64,000 nucleotides of DNA from Arctopsyche grandis (lineage: Eukaryota > Arthropoda > Insecta > Trichoptera > Hydropsychidae): assembly GCF_051622035.1 (NCBI RefSeq), contig NC_135360.1:32009206-32073205 (forward strand). The letters are read 5' to 3'. Below the pieces are notes generated by a model. The model was not told the DNA's origin. It saw only the letters and a program-made list of their open reading frames with translations, and searched no databases. The first letter of the stretch is position 1. Every line of letters begins with the position of its first letter. Positions 31,096-49,205 of the stretch are shown piece after piece. Made by a program: the position numbers and the translations under genes.

Positions 31096-31860
31096 AAAAA
31101 AACACCGCAAAAACGGAACACTGCTCAATTACGCGAGTTCGGAGTATTCCGGCGCCATTTTTTTTGTTGTTTTCGACGTCAACGTTTCTCAAAATTTTGA
31201 CGTTTCACTCTCATTGCGTGTTTGAGGAGCCTTCGGCGGAAGGTCAGGCTGTGGGGTTATGCCAATATTTGTTGATATCATTAATTCGCCGAGGAAAGAA
31301 GTTCCGAGACAATGATGTTTGCAGAATGATTTCCGAGAAGGACATGGACGCGGTGTCGTTGACTTGAGAGTGAATCACGCCACCATCTTGAAAACTATTA
31401 TGTTTTGCATTAATAACTATTTGCCGTAACAATGCGATATACATAATTCATCATCGTTTTATCGGAATCTAACGCAAATCAATGTCATGAACGCGGAAAG
31501 TTTTGGCGAAATGAATGACTCGCGTCACGTATACAACAAATCGCTCACTCTCGCTTTTTCAGTCCGCGTCAAATTTTGCAGAGGCCGTCGTGATAGCTGT
31601 TCATTCAGTACTCAAAGACCATGTTAACAAAAGTAAGAATCACACAGGAAGGAACGCGGCACATGGTTTTTTTAGATACGTTTAAACACGCGAAAAAAAT
31701 CACCCCCTGGAGTGTTTTCACTAATATTTTATTGCTTGCTTGACAGTAATCGATACCGGTGTATCCCATATTTGAAGAAATGTAGGAGAACCCCCACAGC
31801 GGGGCGCTAAGCACACGACGTGCCGTTCTTGTCTGTGTCATTTCGCCTTAAGCCCTTCAA
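31096..31860. promoter_or_regulatory. GC-richer unique island, possible promoter
   Basis: The CpG content is clearly higher than in the flanks. It contains gcgccatttttt at 31152 and caccatcttg at 31381, both similar to the YY1/Pho motif (core GCCATnTT), and a run of short frames without homology. It could be a promoter of an unmodelled transcript or an old unique exon. I cannot assign it. Confidence 0.3.
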
Positions 31861-31984
31861 GTATACATATATCATAGTTTGGTGAAATGCAAACACCTAA
31901 AGAACAATTGAAAATTGCACATGAAAAAAAAACTTTGGAAGATCCACTTTAAAACCTTTCTGTCTATTTGCATCCAATCCAGCA

Positions 31985-32170
31985 GAATAGACTACCGGTT
32001 GGCATATAGTGCTTTGAACAGATTGGTCACGGGTTCAAATCCCACTGGTTTCTGTTGGCCAGACCTTGGATTTGTGACCCAATTTATCTGATTTTCATTG
32101 AAACGGTTCCAACAAATTGGCAACCTTACCCATTTTCTCGCAAATCTCGAGTTTTCAGCAATCTAGAATT
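31985..32170 (+). mobile_element. SINE fragment, head type B and core
   Basis: The head with ggtcacgggttcaaatccca and the core (gttggccagaccttggatttgtg, ttcattgaaacggttccaac) are clear. The tail hairpin is missing. Confidence 0.65.
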
Positions 32171-34270
32171 TCGCTGAATTCGTCGGAATTTCATCTTGAG
32201 ATTTTCTTCTCTTCCTGGAGATTCTCTCTGTCTTTGTACGAGTTTATGGAAGTCCTTTCAAGTCCTTCATCCTGATTATTTTAGATTCAAACCTAAACAA
32301 ATCTTGTATACAATTTAAACCATTTGACATTAGCATTTTTATAACTAAGCCGAATATTCAAATTGGTAGCAATTAATGTAGACCTATCTTAATGGATCTC
32401 ATAATGCGCTGTTCCTTTTCTATGTGATGTTTTGGAAACGGATGTTTCAAATTGGATAATTTGTATATACGTAGTGAAAAGTGAAAACTGCGAATAGTAC
32501 CGAGTGCATAATTTGGTACAAAAAAAGCTCTATGTACATAGAAACGATCATTGCTTTTATAAATATACAACTTTACAATTTGCACTTGCGTAAGATGATC
32601 GAAGAATCTGGGTTAAGCCTTCGGATACAAAAAGGACTAAACGTTTTATTATTGAAAACGTATTGAGTTTTTATCGATCTCTATACAAATATGGCGGTGT
32701 CCGACATTTCTCAAGACCTTACCTTGTCCTTAAGAAGATTTTCATAAATATTATAAATACATCTACCTTGGGATGGATTTAAAATTAATGGCACTACAAA
32801 TAAGCTACATTACATTAGACAGTCATTATATATAAACAGATACATTATCAAGCGTAGACCGCATACTCCACACATTTAACGCCGGAAGCTTTGGAGTGAG
32901 TATCATAGAGTATAGTAAACGTTTAAACGTTTATCTTGAACTCTACTTACATACTATTACTTTATTTTATTGCCACATTAATGAAAATATCCAAGGAATT
33001 TTTCTGATGATTCAAACATTTCGCGCTAATCGCGCTCCATTTCTTTCTAAGTAAGCAACGGCTATCTAAAAATAATAAAGGACAATTTAATCATCACCGT
33101 CATCGAAAGTAGACGACATTGACATATATCCGAAGTGGTTTAAGACGTATCAAAGTACGCACAATGCGTAGGATTTGACATCCTGCGAGTACTATGAAAG
33201 GACAATGTCAAGATATGTCACATTTTTTACACATTTAATTACATATGCATGTAAATTAAATACAAAAAACTTGAACAAGAGCGCAATTAGACATGGCCAC
33301 TGTATATATGTAGGTAAGATAATATTTGCCAATGGATAGAGTCATCGTCTTTCTTATCAACGAGATCGGTATCATTTCTGTCACGGCAATGATGTGAAAA
33401 TTTGTAAGATAAGGAAGATTTAATTTAAAAAAAAGTATATATTTATAAATTAGCTTGACTTGAGTATATGTTTGCTTGTCTTGGACTAACATTTCACTGT
33501 AAATATTAAATGTTTTCAAGGTTATGTAAAATAAATCTTTCACGTTTCCTAGTAATAGAAAAGTTCATGCTCAAAGTTCGTTGATCTTTTCCGCTGTTGA
33601 CGCATTTTATTCCCCGCAATTTTTCTACGATAATATATCGATCTGGTCAGAGATTATGTCAATAGATTATCATTGACCTTCTGACACAATTTTTGGCTTG
33701 TCATGTGAAGGGTGTATTTTATTCTAATACCTGAATAATGAGGCGCGTTTCAAACGTATGCGAAACGCGCTCGTAAAATGTGAGGTCTTCTGTTATATAG
33801 CATAGTATTAAAACGAATTTTTAGACTCGAAGATAACAAAGGATTAGGGATGACGATCGTTTGAAGGTTTGCGTTATGGGATTTGAGTGTAAATAAAATT
33901 TTGGGTTAACAATCGAGAGCTCGAGAAGGTCAAAAGTTATAAAAATCAACTCGATCTTGACATTTCTTGTGTAAACAATATTAAACGTTGCGTGAAAATT
34001 GGGTTATCTCTGAAGTGTATTATATCTACGTATGTACATACATATGCATATACAATTAAAAACATGTTTGTCTAGGATTTTATTAAGATTTATTTTTCAA
34101 ATATAGTCGTAGTTTTTTTTAAATATACCTACAGACTTATTTCCCATAACTTTTTCTGTTCAAATGCGAATAAAAATTATTTATTTTCAACTTGTATTTG
34201 AATATAAATAATTGTGTCCGTTAATTTCAACGGGTGATTTCGTAAAGGAATTGATACACGAATTAAAATA
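32170..34270. other. Intergenic, no gene seen
   Basis: Mostly AT-rich unique sequence. A short inverted pair, gaggcgcgtttcaaacg / cgaaacgcgctcg at 33741-33775, is the only structure noted. Confidence 0.45.
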
Positions 34271-34760
34271 ATGTTATATGTATGTAAATATAATAGACGC
34301 GCGCGCGCACGTATTAATAAAAAAAGTTAAGTGCGCGCATTACACGCTTACCGTTCGAAATGATGAATTAATGTGTGTGTGTGTGTTTTCGTGGATGTGT
34401 GTATGTGTGTATGTGTGGACGCTCCCGTGCAGCGCATCTGACGCTGACCTAACCCGTCGCTCGGCGCTCAATATCAGGAGCACATGTCAGACGCTCCACA
34501 CCCCTCAAACTTCCCCACGTCTCTTTGCCACAATCCACGTCACATCCTTATAGCGGATGCTTAAAATGCACCCATTGACGATACGTTCCTCTAATTGGTC
34601 AAACGATTTAGTCCACGTGGACCATTTCACTCTGATTGGTTGTTCGCCTCGTTCGCGTGTAGGCACAACATATACTCCTGGTATTCTAAATTTGTTTTTT
34701 TGAAATCTCCATAGTTGTCGATGCACTGCACATACTCGCAAACATGCATCGCGTCCGATT
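34270..34760. promoter_or_regulatory. CpG-richer island with CCAAT boxes and E-box, promoter-like
   Basis: Visible motifs are (CG)n at 34302, a GT tract at 34370-34425, the palindrome tccacgtgga at 34613, and two CCAAT-type boxes in the same sense (attggtc at 34595, gattggttg at 34634). This density is unusual for the surroundings. No gene start can be tied to it. Confidence 0.35.
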
Positions 34761-35041
34761 TTATATACATACATATATTATTATTTATAATATCAATGGT
34801 TTAAATCCTAGGCTTCGTTTATAAACTAACTATGTACATTGGAATAAGCAGTGGAAAGTGGGGATGTTGATACTTGAAAAAATGTTCTGAAAAAGTGATT
34901 TAATATCATCTATGTATTTTGGTATCATTTCTCTTCATCTCATATATTATTTCGAAAGAGACTTTGTATGTAAGGTTTAATGTATGCATGTAAGGTTTGG
35001 GTGGTAGAATCCGTAACGTTATTGAAAAAATCTAATTTTCT

Positions 35042-35300
35042 ATGACGACGATATCGATATCCATTTCGATTCCGATTTATGATTCCGATTTCATTTACGA
35101 TTCCAATTTCAGTTCTGATTTTGATTCCGATTCCGGATTTTTTTTCAGTTCCGGTTTCCGGATTCCTGTTTCAATTCCGGATCTGGATTCCTGTTTCGGT
35201 TCCGGATCCGAATTCTTGTTTCAATTCCAGATCCAGATTCCTTTTTCCTTTCCGGATCCCGATTCCTTTTTCAGTTCCGGATCAGGACTAGTTTTTCAAT
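35042..35300. repeat. GATTCC-rich minisatellite
   Basis: Degenerate tandem units of about 33 bp around ttcagttccggatcc.gattcctttttc, preceded by shorter gattccgattt units. The long S/F/P-rich frames over it are artefacts. Confidence 0.85.
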
Positions 35301-35334
35301 TCCGTATTATTATTATTTTTTTATATTACTATTA

Positions 35335-35590
35335 CTTAATACTACCATACAATTTCAACGACATAGGTCGAATGTGTCGTTTTTAAAGGACTATCCCATG
35401 CACGCGTGCCATGAACGTTCCATTTTTTTCTATATGTTTAAAACTATCTAAAAAAAACCACGTGCCACATTCACCGCTGTGTGATTTCGCCCTTAATTAT
35501 TTTATTTTATTTTATTACACTTTATACCAGGAAGGCCTTATAGATAAACCCCAATGCGCCTTCCTGGCCAATTTCAAACAATACAGTATT
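35335..35590. repeat. Duplicate of the Harbinger-MITE/SINE junction segment
   Basis: This closely repeats 28320-28560: the MITE right part (accatacaatttcaacgaca to gctgtgtgatttcgccc), the spacer, and the start of a reversed SINE tail (35525-35570). Confidence 0.75.
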
Positions 35591-35599
35591 TTTATTAGC

Positions 35600-35917
35600 A
35601 AAGGCAAACCAACGCTGAATCATACGGCACGCCATGTCTAGGTAGGCTCCAGCGTGATGGGCGTATCCTCATATCATTGTTTATTCCTACGATATTATTA
35701 TTTCGACAACTTTCTCCTATATTTCTTCAAATATGAGAATCACCGTTATCGATTAGTGTCAAATATACGTCATATATCATCGAAAACACTCAAACTGGTG
35801 GGTTTTGACTTGGGTGCCTTAGCATACATAGATCAGGCGTGCTAGATTTTTTGTTACATGTGCAAGACTATATAAAAAACACATACCGTGTACTGCTGTG
35901 TGTCTGCGCCCTTAGGG
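35600..35917. mobile_element. PIF/Harbinger-like MITE, second local copy
   Basis: It resembles 37543-37818 throughout (tcatacggcacgccatgtct; tatttcgacaactttctcc) and ends CTGCTGTGTGTCTGCGCCC followed by TTA. Confidence 0.7.
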
Positions 35918-35957
35918 TATTCAATACATTTTATTTTTATTTTATTTTATTACATTT

Positions 35958-36385
35958 TATACCAGGAAGGCCTTATAGGTAAACCCCAATGCGCCTTCCT
36001 GGCCAATTTCAAACAATACAGCATTTTTATTATACAAGTCGCTGAATTACGAGACACTCGCAAATTAACGAGACATCTATGAATTTTACATAAATTTTAT
36101 TTTACATTAATCATATTCAAATAGTGGTGACATAGTATGTAGGAAGGTTTTTAGCCAATTTTTATTCGGGAACCGTTTCAACAATGAAATTGAAGAAAAT
36201 TGGCAAACTCTTATAGGAAACGATCAACTTGGAGTCATAAATATCTCAGAGTCATGGATATACTCATACCCATGAGCTGACCTCGATTAAAATTCTTTAT
36301 AATCGAGGTCAGCTCATGGGATCGAACCCGGCGCCTCTCGGTGTTAGGCAGAAGCTTAACGACCGAGCTATGCTGATGGCTTATA
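35958..36385 (-). mobile_element. tRNA-derived SINE, full length, tail type A
   Basis: In reverse orientation, the tail hairpin is at 35961-36003, the core at 36150-36230, and the head with gggatcgaacccggcgcctc ends near 36382. A 40-bp partial duplication of gaggtcagctcatggg occurs at 36275-36315. Confidence 0.88.
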
Positions 36386-36395
36386 TATACAAATA

Positions 36396-36420
36396 CCGAG
36401 CGAAGCCGGGTAAAGCCATA
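36396..36420. repeat. Helitron 3'-end remnant
   Basis: The sequence accgagcgaagccgggtaaagcc matches the end that appears in reverse at 12062-12090. Nothing more of the element is seen. Confidence 0.4.
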
Positions 36421-37540
36421 AAATTAAGTTAAAACAAAACACAGCCAAACATTTCGATGTATTATTAACGTGTGGGTTATTGATCGGCGTATCTGTATTA
36501 AACGCTTTGTTTACAAAGTTTAATTTATGTAAATTGTCATGCTATTGTATGTATTATGCATGGAGATGATTGAATTGAAATGAAGATCAAACATACATAA
36601 TCAAAATACTCTGAATGGAAAGGGAAAGGAGGTAGTGTACGAACACCTAAAATTACATCTAGAGAATTTCTGGTGATAAATTCATCATAAGTTGCATCAT
36701 CAGATACATTAGATACCAGATACAAATCATTTGTATACAAATAAATTCACTTTTACATATCATTATGATGTTTAGCCAATTACAAACTCCATTTACACAT
36801 ATGTAGATGTGTTCTAAGGTAAGATCAACGGCCGCTTAATTCATCCACGCTGAGTAAATATTACATTATCGCAGTTTTATGCAAAGAAATTCGCATAATT
36901 TCGTTGACATTTCGCGCCGGAAGCACATCACAATGTCAACGAGTTTCCAAATTACAATAATCGGATGTAAAGTGTTGAACAAATATGATGTAATAATATT
37001 TCAACTAGCGTGGATTTTTTTCTCCATTTTACGATCGTCTATTTATCGCAAACAATAAGATTGAACTGTGAAATTTTCCGCATAGACTTTTTCCATTGTT
37101 TTGCAAAAATCGTTGTAACACGTCAATAAAGCACTAATTGAAGTATAAATCAGGTAGCAGGAAATTTCGCTAAAAGTGCCAAAAGCAGGTGGAAGGTCAA
37201 TAAGGAAATGTGATCAATATATTATAGCATTGTAATAAAATCATATGCTACCCACGCACATATTTATAAATAAAAATGCTCGTAAAATGTACAGAAGTCA
37301 AAATATTTTTATGATCTGCTCAATTTTAAATCTATTCAATTTTAATGATTTGTTTAAAAGATTAGATTGCCTTTAAAAATTCACTCTCATATAAAATTAG
37401 TTCCCAATTAATAATTAACGTGGTATTTGAATGTATAGGCATATTTAAGACGACGAAGAACAAATATCAAAGCAGAATATTTTAACTTTAATTTTATGTT
37501 TGTACTTACTTATACAGTAAACATAGTTTCAAAATTGATT
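36421..37540. other. Intergenic, no gene seen
   Basis: A 67-residue minus-strand frame at 36740-36537 has no acceptor or family match, so I do not call it. The rest is AT-rich. Confidence 0.45.
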
Positions 37541-37542
37541 TA

Positions 37543-37818
37543 AGGCGCTGATACACAGAATCGTACGGCACGGCATGCCTAGGTGACTCCAGCTGTGAAT
37601 TGGCGTGTCTAATGTCATTGTTAATTCGTACGATCTTATTATTTCGACAAGTTTCTCCCACATTTCTTCAATTATGGGAATCACTGTCAAACCTATGCCA
37701 ATATAAGGGAAACATATCACCGAAAACACTCCAAGGGATGAGTTTTGGCCTGGCATAGATCATGTACAAAATCATTAAAAATACACGTGCCGCATACCAC
37801 TCTGTGTGTCTTCGCCCT
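37543..37818. mobile_element. PIF/Harbinger-like MITE, about 275 bp
   Basis: Ends are AGGCGCTGATACACAG and CTGTGTGTCTTCGCCC. Each is flanked by TTA, the 3-bp target of PIF/Harbinger elements. This is the most complete of four related copies. Confidence 0.75.
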
Positions 37819-38209
37819 TAGTTCTTAGTGTTTATTTCTGATGGATACTTTTCGCACAAAATATGGTTCATTAATGTCAATTTCTTACAAAAGCCATGCT
37901 TTTTTGCTCTCTCGCTTTGAACACCAATGTAGCGGTCTATTGTTATTTGAAAAACATCCGCGTAAAGCCGATCTCTGTTCTGCCAAATTCTGTTAAATAC
38001 CATTTTTTGTCTTTGTTTTGATAGTCATTAAATTAAGACTCCAAAATTCGAGTAATTTAATGTATTCCGTACTTTATCAGGAATGCTAATTCATTCAGAA
38101 GTACTGCATAGGCCGTCAGTGCGGTTTCCTACTTTTAAAGTATTGAGAAGTATCTCTGAAGTTAGTATTAAAAGTATTCAAGATACCTACATATGTATGT
38201 AGTTATAAT

Positions 38210-38530
38210 TTTCAAGATGCCTAGTTCTAAACCTTAAGACGCGCAGTTAAATCATTAGATGCATGGCTCTAAATCTAAAGATACGTGGTTCTAGCTCTCA
38301 AGATGCCTGGTTCTAGCTCCCAAGTTACCTAGTTATTAATCTCAAAATGTGCAATTCTAAATTTAAAGATGCGCAGTTCTAACTCTTAAGATGCCTGGTT
38401 CTACCTATCAAGATACCTAGTTGTAAATATCAAGATGCACAGTTCTAGCCCTCAAGATGCCTCGTTCTAACTCTCAAGATGCCTAATTCTAAATCTCAAG
38501 ATGCGCAGTTCTGGCTCTCAAGATGTCTAG
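38210..38530. repeat. 22-bp minisatellite
   Basis: About 14 degenerate units of CTCAAGATGCCTAGTTCTAAAT occur in tandem. Confidence 0.9.
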
Positions 38531-39199
38531 CCTTTCTTTCAAGCTTTACTAAGTTCATACTTTGTTACAGTCAATATTTTAAGTTACTTTGCTTTACAGT
38601 CATTATTGTTTTAGAGTTTAATATTTTGTATTTGGTTTTCTTAAAAAGAAGTCTGTTTTCTTTTGAGGCTATTGGTTTTTTTTATATTTAAAAGTTTCAT
38701 GTGACTTTTTGCGCAAAACTTTTTCCATACAAGTTTTGGGTGAATCCAGTATCGACTTTAAATTATGAGCCGAAACAATGAAAGTTTAAATAGCCTTTAT
38801 GAAGATAGACAATATAATCAAGACATATAGAAATCATCAAATCGAATCATGTTGATTGTGTGTGAATGCTTAGCTATAAAACTTATTCTTTAAGCAAAAA
38901 AATAAGTACTTCAAAGTGTATGTACATACATACATATATTGCAGATATTTCATTAATGTCAAATATCCCTAAAAATAATTTATAATACAACCATATATAC
39001 TAACTTGAAAAAAATGCATGCCATAAATAACATTCCGTTAGTTACAGACATTACTAACAAACTAATCAGTAGATTCTATAACAGAATCACTAATAATCAT
39101 TCTAACACACTTGTGAAGAGTCTCGGTGATTACAACAAAATGTCTATACCCTTCAGGTATAACACACAGATTACCTAAACAATCTGCTTTAGATCGTTG

Positions 39200-39465
39200 A
39201 CTTTAGAGAGTCTTTAATTAATATTATGTATTAGATGTATGTATTATGAGCATTTATAAGAATTGTAAATAGGTTTTTGAGCTCTGTTTCCTATTACGCT
39301 GTACATTAACATTAGAATAATATAATAGTATGATTATTAACAAAATTAAATTAAAATTGTAAAATAGAAAATGATCAGTAGATCAGTGGCTGTTAATATA
39401 GATATAAGATGTATTGTGAACATAATTTAATAATAATAAAAAGCATTTAAAAAACAATTAATGTC
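39200..39465 (+). repeat. Dispersed repeat, probable LINE 3' end
   Basis: The stretch ending aacataatttaataataataaaaagcattt recurs in reverse at 44697-44930. The A-rich end after a shared non-coding block suggests a LINE 3' UTR. The family is unknown. Confidence 0.5.
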
Positions 39466-39799
39466 AAATAGTAGTGTCAATCGACACTTTAATTCTCGAA
39501 TGCTAACTTAACCCAAAAGTCGAGAGTTGTTTTTTTGGCGGGCAATGCCAGCTGTCAAATTGATTTTCGCGCGCTTTTTCACCTCGCACGTCAAGCGGTC
39601 GTAACACGAGCCACCACAACCATGATCGCATATGGCTTCCGTGAGGTCAACAAATTTTCGTCTAATAAATAATTGAGACGAATATTGTCGCAATTAAATC
39701 GTCCTTCGGTGCGTGAACGAGCACACACACACACACATGGCCGATAAGGCTACTCTGATAAACTTTTTGAGCGTCTCCGGTGGTGACTAATGACTCGTT

Positions 39800-39913
39800 T
39801 TCAATTTGGTATAAAAACGTGGGGTCGACCACCATTCGGCACCATTCCTGTCACAGCTGCAGTTCAGATAGCTTCAGCCGAGTACCAGTAAATACCATTC
39901 GTTTTGTTCGAAC
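39800..39913 (+). promoter_or_regulatory. TATA promoter and 5'UTR of the astacin gene
   Basis: TATAAAA at 39810-39816 lies about 100 bp before the start codon. Transcription would begin near 39840. Confidence 0.7.
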
Positions 39914-46081
<6,168 letters not shown>

Positions 46082-47019
46082 GCGAATTGTTCATATTTTT
46101 CATATACCTGGTGTGGCCTAAAAGTATTAATCGATAACAGACTAATAATAATCATAATTGAAATGAAAAAAATTAATAATATTAATAACGACATTAACAT
46201 TTAAAACAAACGCATGAGGATAGTAACCTGAGACAGTGTTAACATTAAAGCTTCGACGACAATACTTCGACATTTCTAAACTGAAAAATTATCGTGCTAA
46301 TAATTAATTTACATTAAAAATACTACATATAATAATACTTTAAATCATAATAATGACATAATGATAACATACGAACGATTCTATTAAAAAAATGACACGC
46401 ATTTTTCCTTCTACTAGTGCATCGAGGTGGTTGTGTGAATTTGGTTCGCATGAATAATATTTTTAAATAATAAAAAAAAAATATTATAAAATCATAATCG
46501 ACTTTCTCAGGTTCTTCCCTTGGCTGTTGACCCTTCAATCGATTTTCGGATTATAAGATTCAATTAAAATCTTAAATAAAAACCGTGAGAAATGTGTGTT
46601 TTGTTTTGTCTCAGAGCTGGTGGATTATTGTCCTGGATTTTCGGCGGATAGAAAAACTTATTTATGAATGAATATTAAGTATTTATTATTTATTTATTTA
46701 TTGATTGCCGATTACGCCACATGCTTAAAAATCAATTGTGTATTAAAAAAAAATTTCCAACGAATGTCTAGTCATACATGTATATAATTTATATGAAATT
46801 GGTTGTTTAATTAATTTGTCAAATTGTATTTATTTCTTAATTTAATGTATAAATAACAATGCAAAATTTCACGATTATAAATCGACAATAAACTTTTTAT
46901 ACGTGATATATATTGTATTTTATTTTAATTTATATTTTACACATTGCATAATATTGTATAACACTAACACATCTCTTTACATCTATCGAATATTTAACAC
47001 ATTTCCACTAACGGCAACA

Positions 47020-47190
47020 AATCAAATGGTCAGTTTGTTTCAATAATTGGTCAGTAACTTTAACAATTGTGGTAATTGTGTACTATACAGATACAAATAA
47101 ACGGTCATTGTTTTTTGACAAACTGACTATAACGAACGATAATATAACTTACTGACAATTCAAACGAAGTTACTGACTAAAAAAACACTT
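47020..47190. repeat. GTCAGT-rich inverted repeats
   Basis: Several copies of GGTCAGTTTGT / ACAAACTGACT and GTCAGTAACTT / AAGTTACTGAC occur within 170 bp. It is probably a MITE downstream of the OBP gene. Boundaries are unclear. Confidence 0.45.
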
Positions 47191-47251
47191 ATACAATAAG
47201 TTCTTCCATTCATCTTTTTGAGAAGAATCATCACCGAGAGAAGACATACAT

Positions 47252-48832
47252 TCAATTGTCGTATAAATCAATTACATCTTCCATGACACATCTAGAAAAC
47301 GCATAAGATTTTTCGCATACACACGTTTCGACTGAAATTTTATATTAAGTAAATTAACATTTAACATTTTTAGAAATAAAATTAACATTTATTAATCAAG
47401 ATACTCACTTCTATCTTCAGCACATCTCGTGACGATTATAGAAGTCGCATTTAAGTCCTGATTTCCTCTTAAATGATTCAAATATTGTATTGCACTTTCG
47501 ACATTGATATTTTCTTTGTCGTCGATTATTTTCAATGTTTCCAATAGGCATTTTATATAACACTGTAATGTTTTTTGAATTGATTTTATAGCGAATTGGA
47601 ATGCATAATTGAATTTTAAAAATATTTTACCTTCGGAGTTAATTCAGTTTCTTCTGGAAAACTTCCACTTTCCGACAATGATATCAAATATTCTATAAAA
47701 TTAATTTTTATTTATTATAATTGGCCAAATGTGACAAACGGGAGCAATTTAAACCATCCGTAACTTTTGATCGATTTGATTAAAACTCAATCATTAAATA
47801 TCACGTCCTTATAACTAAATGACCCGGAATTCAAGCACTGGGTTGATCTCGATTGAAAATGTATACAGAAGAATTCCTACAGTGTTGCTGATAATATTTG
47901 GATATTTATGACTCCAAGTCAATCGTTTCCATTTTATCTGATTTCATTGTTGAAACGATTCCTCATAAAATTGACAAAACCACCCACTATGTATGTCGCC
48001 ACTATTTGAATATGGTTTCAAATTTATAATATATAAATTTATGAATGTACGAGTTAAATACCATAGGTGTCGCTCAGGGGCATCATAAGATCATGGAAAA
48101 ATATAAATTTTATATAATACGGTTCCCGGAAAGAAGCATTAAATAGCACTGAATAGTAGCGCAGTTTCGAGAAGTCATAATTTTCAAAGGCGCTCAAAAA
48201 GAACTTACGCAATAGAATTCCACAAAAAAAAAATGGGTTAGCACCCTCGGATAATATCTAAATACCCCTTGTCGCTTTTTTATGGAATTCTATTGCGTTA
48301 GTTCTCCTCAAACATCTTTGAAAGTTTGGATGTCTCGAGAGTGCAACTATCTCGAGTGCATTTTTCCGGTCACCAATAGGAACATTTTTCAATATAAATC
48401 TTTAGTATATTTCTAGGAACTATGTAAATAGTATTCAGTTTGAAATATTGTATTACATATAAATGGTTCAAGATTCGTTAATGTATTAAAATGTAGTTTT
48501 TGTCACTTCTACGTTTTATAATAATACATAACTGATACACGAAGCTATAGAATATTATGTAGTTTTAATCATTAATTTAAATTAAGCAGATCAAAAGTTA
48601 TTAATGATTTTTCTTATATGCAAATCCATGAAATCATACACTTATTCATAGCACAATCTGAATTACCTTTTTCGATTTTATACGTATCATTACATTGCTG
48701 TTGAACTTCAGTGAAATTTAAAGCTTTGAATTCGTTCCTCAGATCGCTTCCATGTGAAGATGATTTATCGCCTTTATCTCCTTTGGTCAATATCAAAACG
48801 GTCATCAGGAAAGTTGCCAAATAGGTAAACAT
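47252..48832 (-). CDS. Odorant-binding protein (PBP/GOBP family), 153 aa
   Basis: These small secreted carriers bind hydrophobic ligands, classically odorants in sensillum lymph. Exons on the minus strand: 48832-48667, 47692-47631, 47562-47409, 47331-47252. All introns are GT-AG and the total is 154 codons. A signal peptide (MFTYLATFLMTVLILTKG) precedes the mature chain. The six-cysteine pattern is C1 in VQQQC, X29, C2-X3-C3 (CYIKC), X41, C4 (RC), X9, C5-X8-C6 (CEKSYAFSRC), the classic OBP spacing. One extra cysteine sits two residues before C5. SFPEETELTPKCYIKC is the familiar stretch around C2-C3. The first ATG at 48832 is chosen because the upstream frame has only a TTG. Tissue and ligand cannot be told from sequence; some family members serve non-olfactory roles. 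Confidence 0.93.
47815..48075 (+). mobile_element. SINE fragment, core only
   Basis: It keeps part of the head (tgggttgatctcgattgaaaa) and the core (gactccaagtcaatcgtttcc, tttcattgttgaaacgattcc). The tail hairpin is missing. It lies in OBP intron 1, opposite to the gene. Confidence 0.65.
48120..48385. mobile_element. Foldback MITE, about 265 bp
   Basis: The arms cgcaatagaattccacaaaa and ttttttatggaattctattgcg are inverted, and the outer ends GGTTCCCGGAAAGAAGCA and TGCATTTTTCCGGTCACC also match. It lies in OBP intron 1. Confidence 0.65.
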
Positions 48833-48892
48833 TGCAAACCAGTTCAAAATATGTATGTTTTCAGTGACAAACGCTCTTCAAACATCACTACG

Positions 48893-48924
48893 AACTGACC
48901 AACGGATCGTGTACTTATATAAAC
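48893..48924 (-). promoter_or_regulatory. TATA box and TCAGT initiator of the OBP gene
   Basis: On the minus strand, GTTTATATAAGT (48924-48913) precedes TCAGTT (48898-48893), the arthropod initiator, at about the standard spacing. The start codon follows about 65 bases later. Confidence 0.75.
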
Positions 48925-49205
48925 TAGGGACAATACCATGTCGTCGGATTAAATTCACCATAATGATCGTTTCGATTGAGTGGACGCAATTATGTTGTAT
49001 CCGCAGTTCGCATTCATGGCCGATTTAATTGTGAAAAAAATTACTTGTGAATGCCCGCGAAACAATCATTATTATATTGTACATGCGGAATCAAATTATC
49101 AAAGGGGTTTAATGAAATGAGACATATTTTGACAAAAGCATGTCGAGTTTTTAATAGGCTTGGAAATCATTTATTCTGATTACATTGGATGGTATATGAT
49201 GTTGT

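Noticed and set aside
31164-31367. 67-aa ORF in the CpG-richer island
   Set aside because: Base composition alone explains the open frame. There is no family resemblance or splice context.
35042-35386. 114-aa Ser/Asp/Phe-rich ORF
   Set aside because: It is a translation of the GATTCC minisatellite.
36537-36740. 67-aa minus-strand ORF with NVSDDATYDEFITRN
   Set aside because: It looks mildly protein-like and ends near a GT donor, but no acceptor, partner exon or family match could be found.
38210-38530. CRISPR-like array
   Set aside because: The 22-bp units are contiguous without spacers and the window is eukaryotic, so it is a minisatellite.
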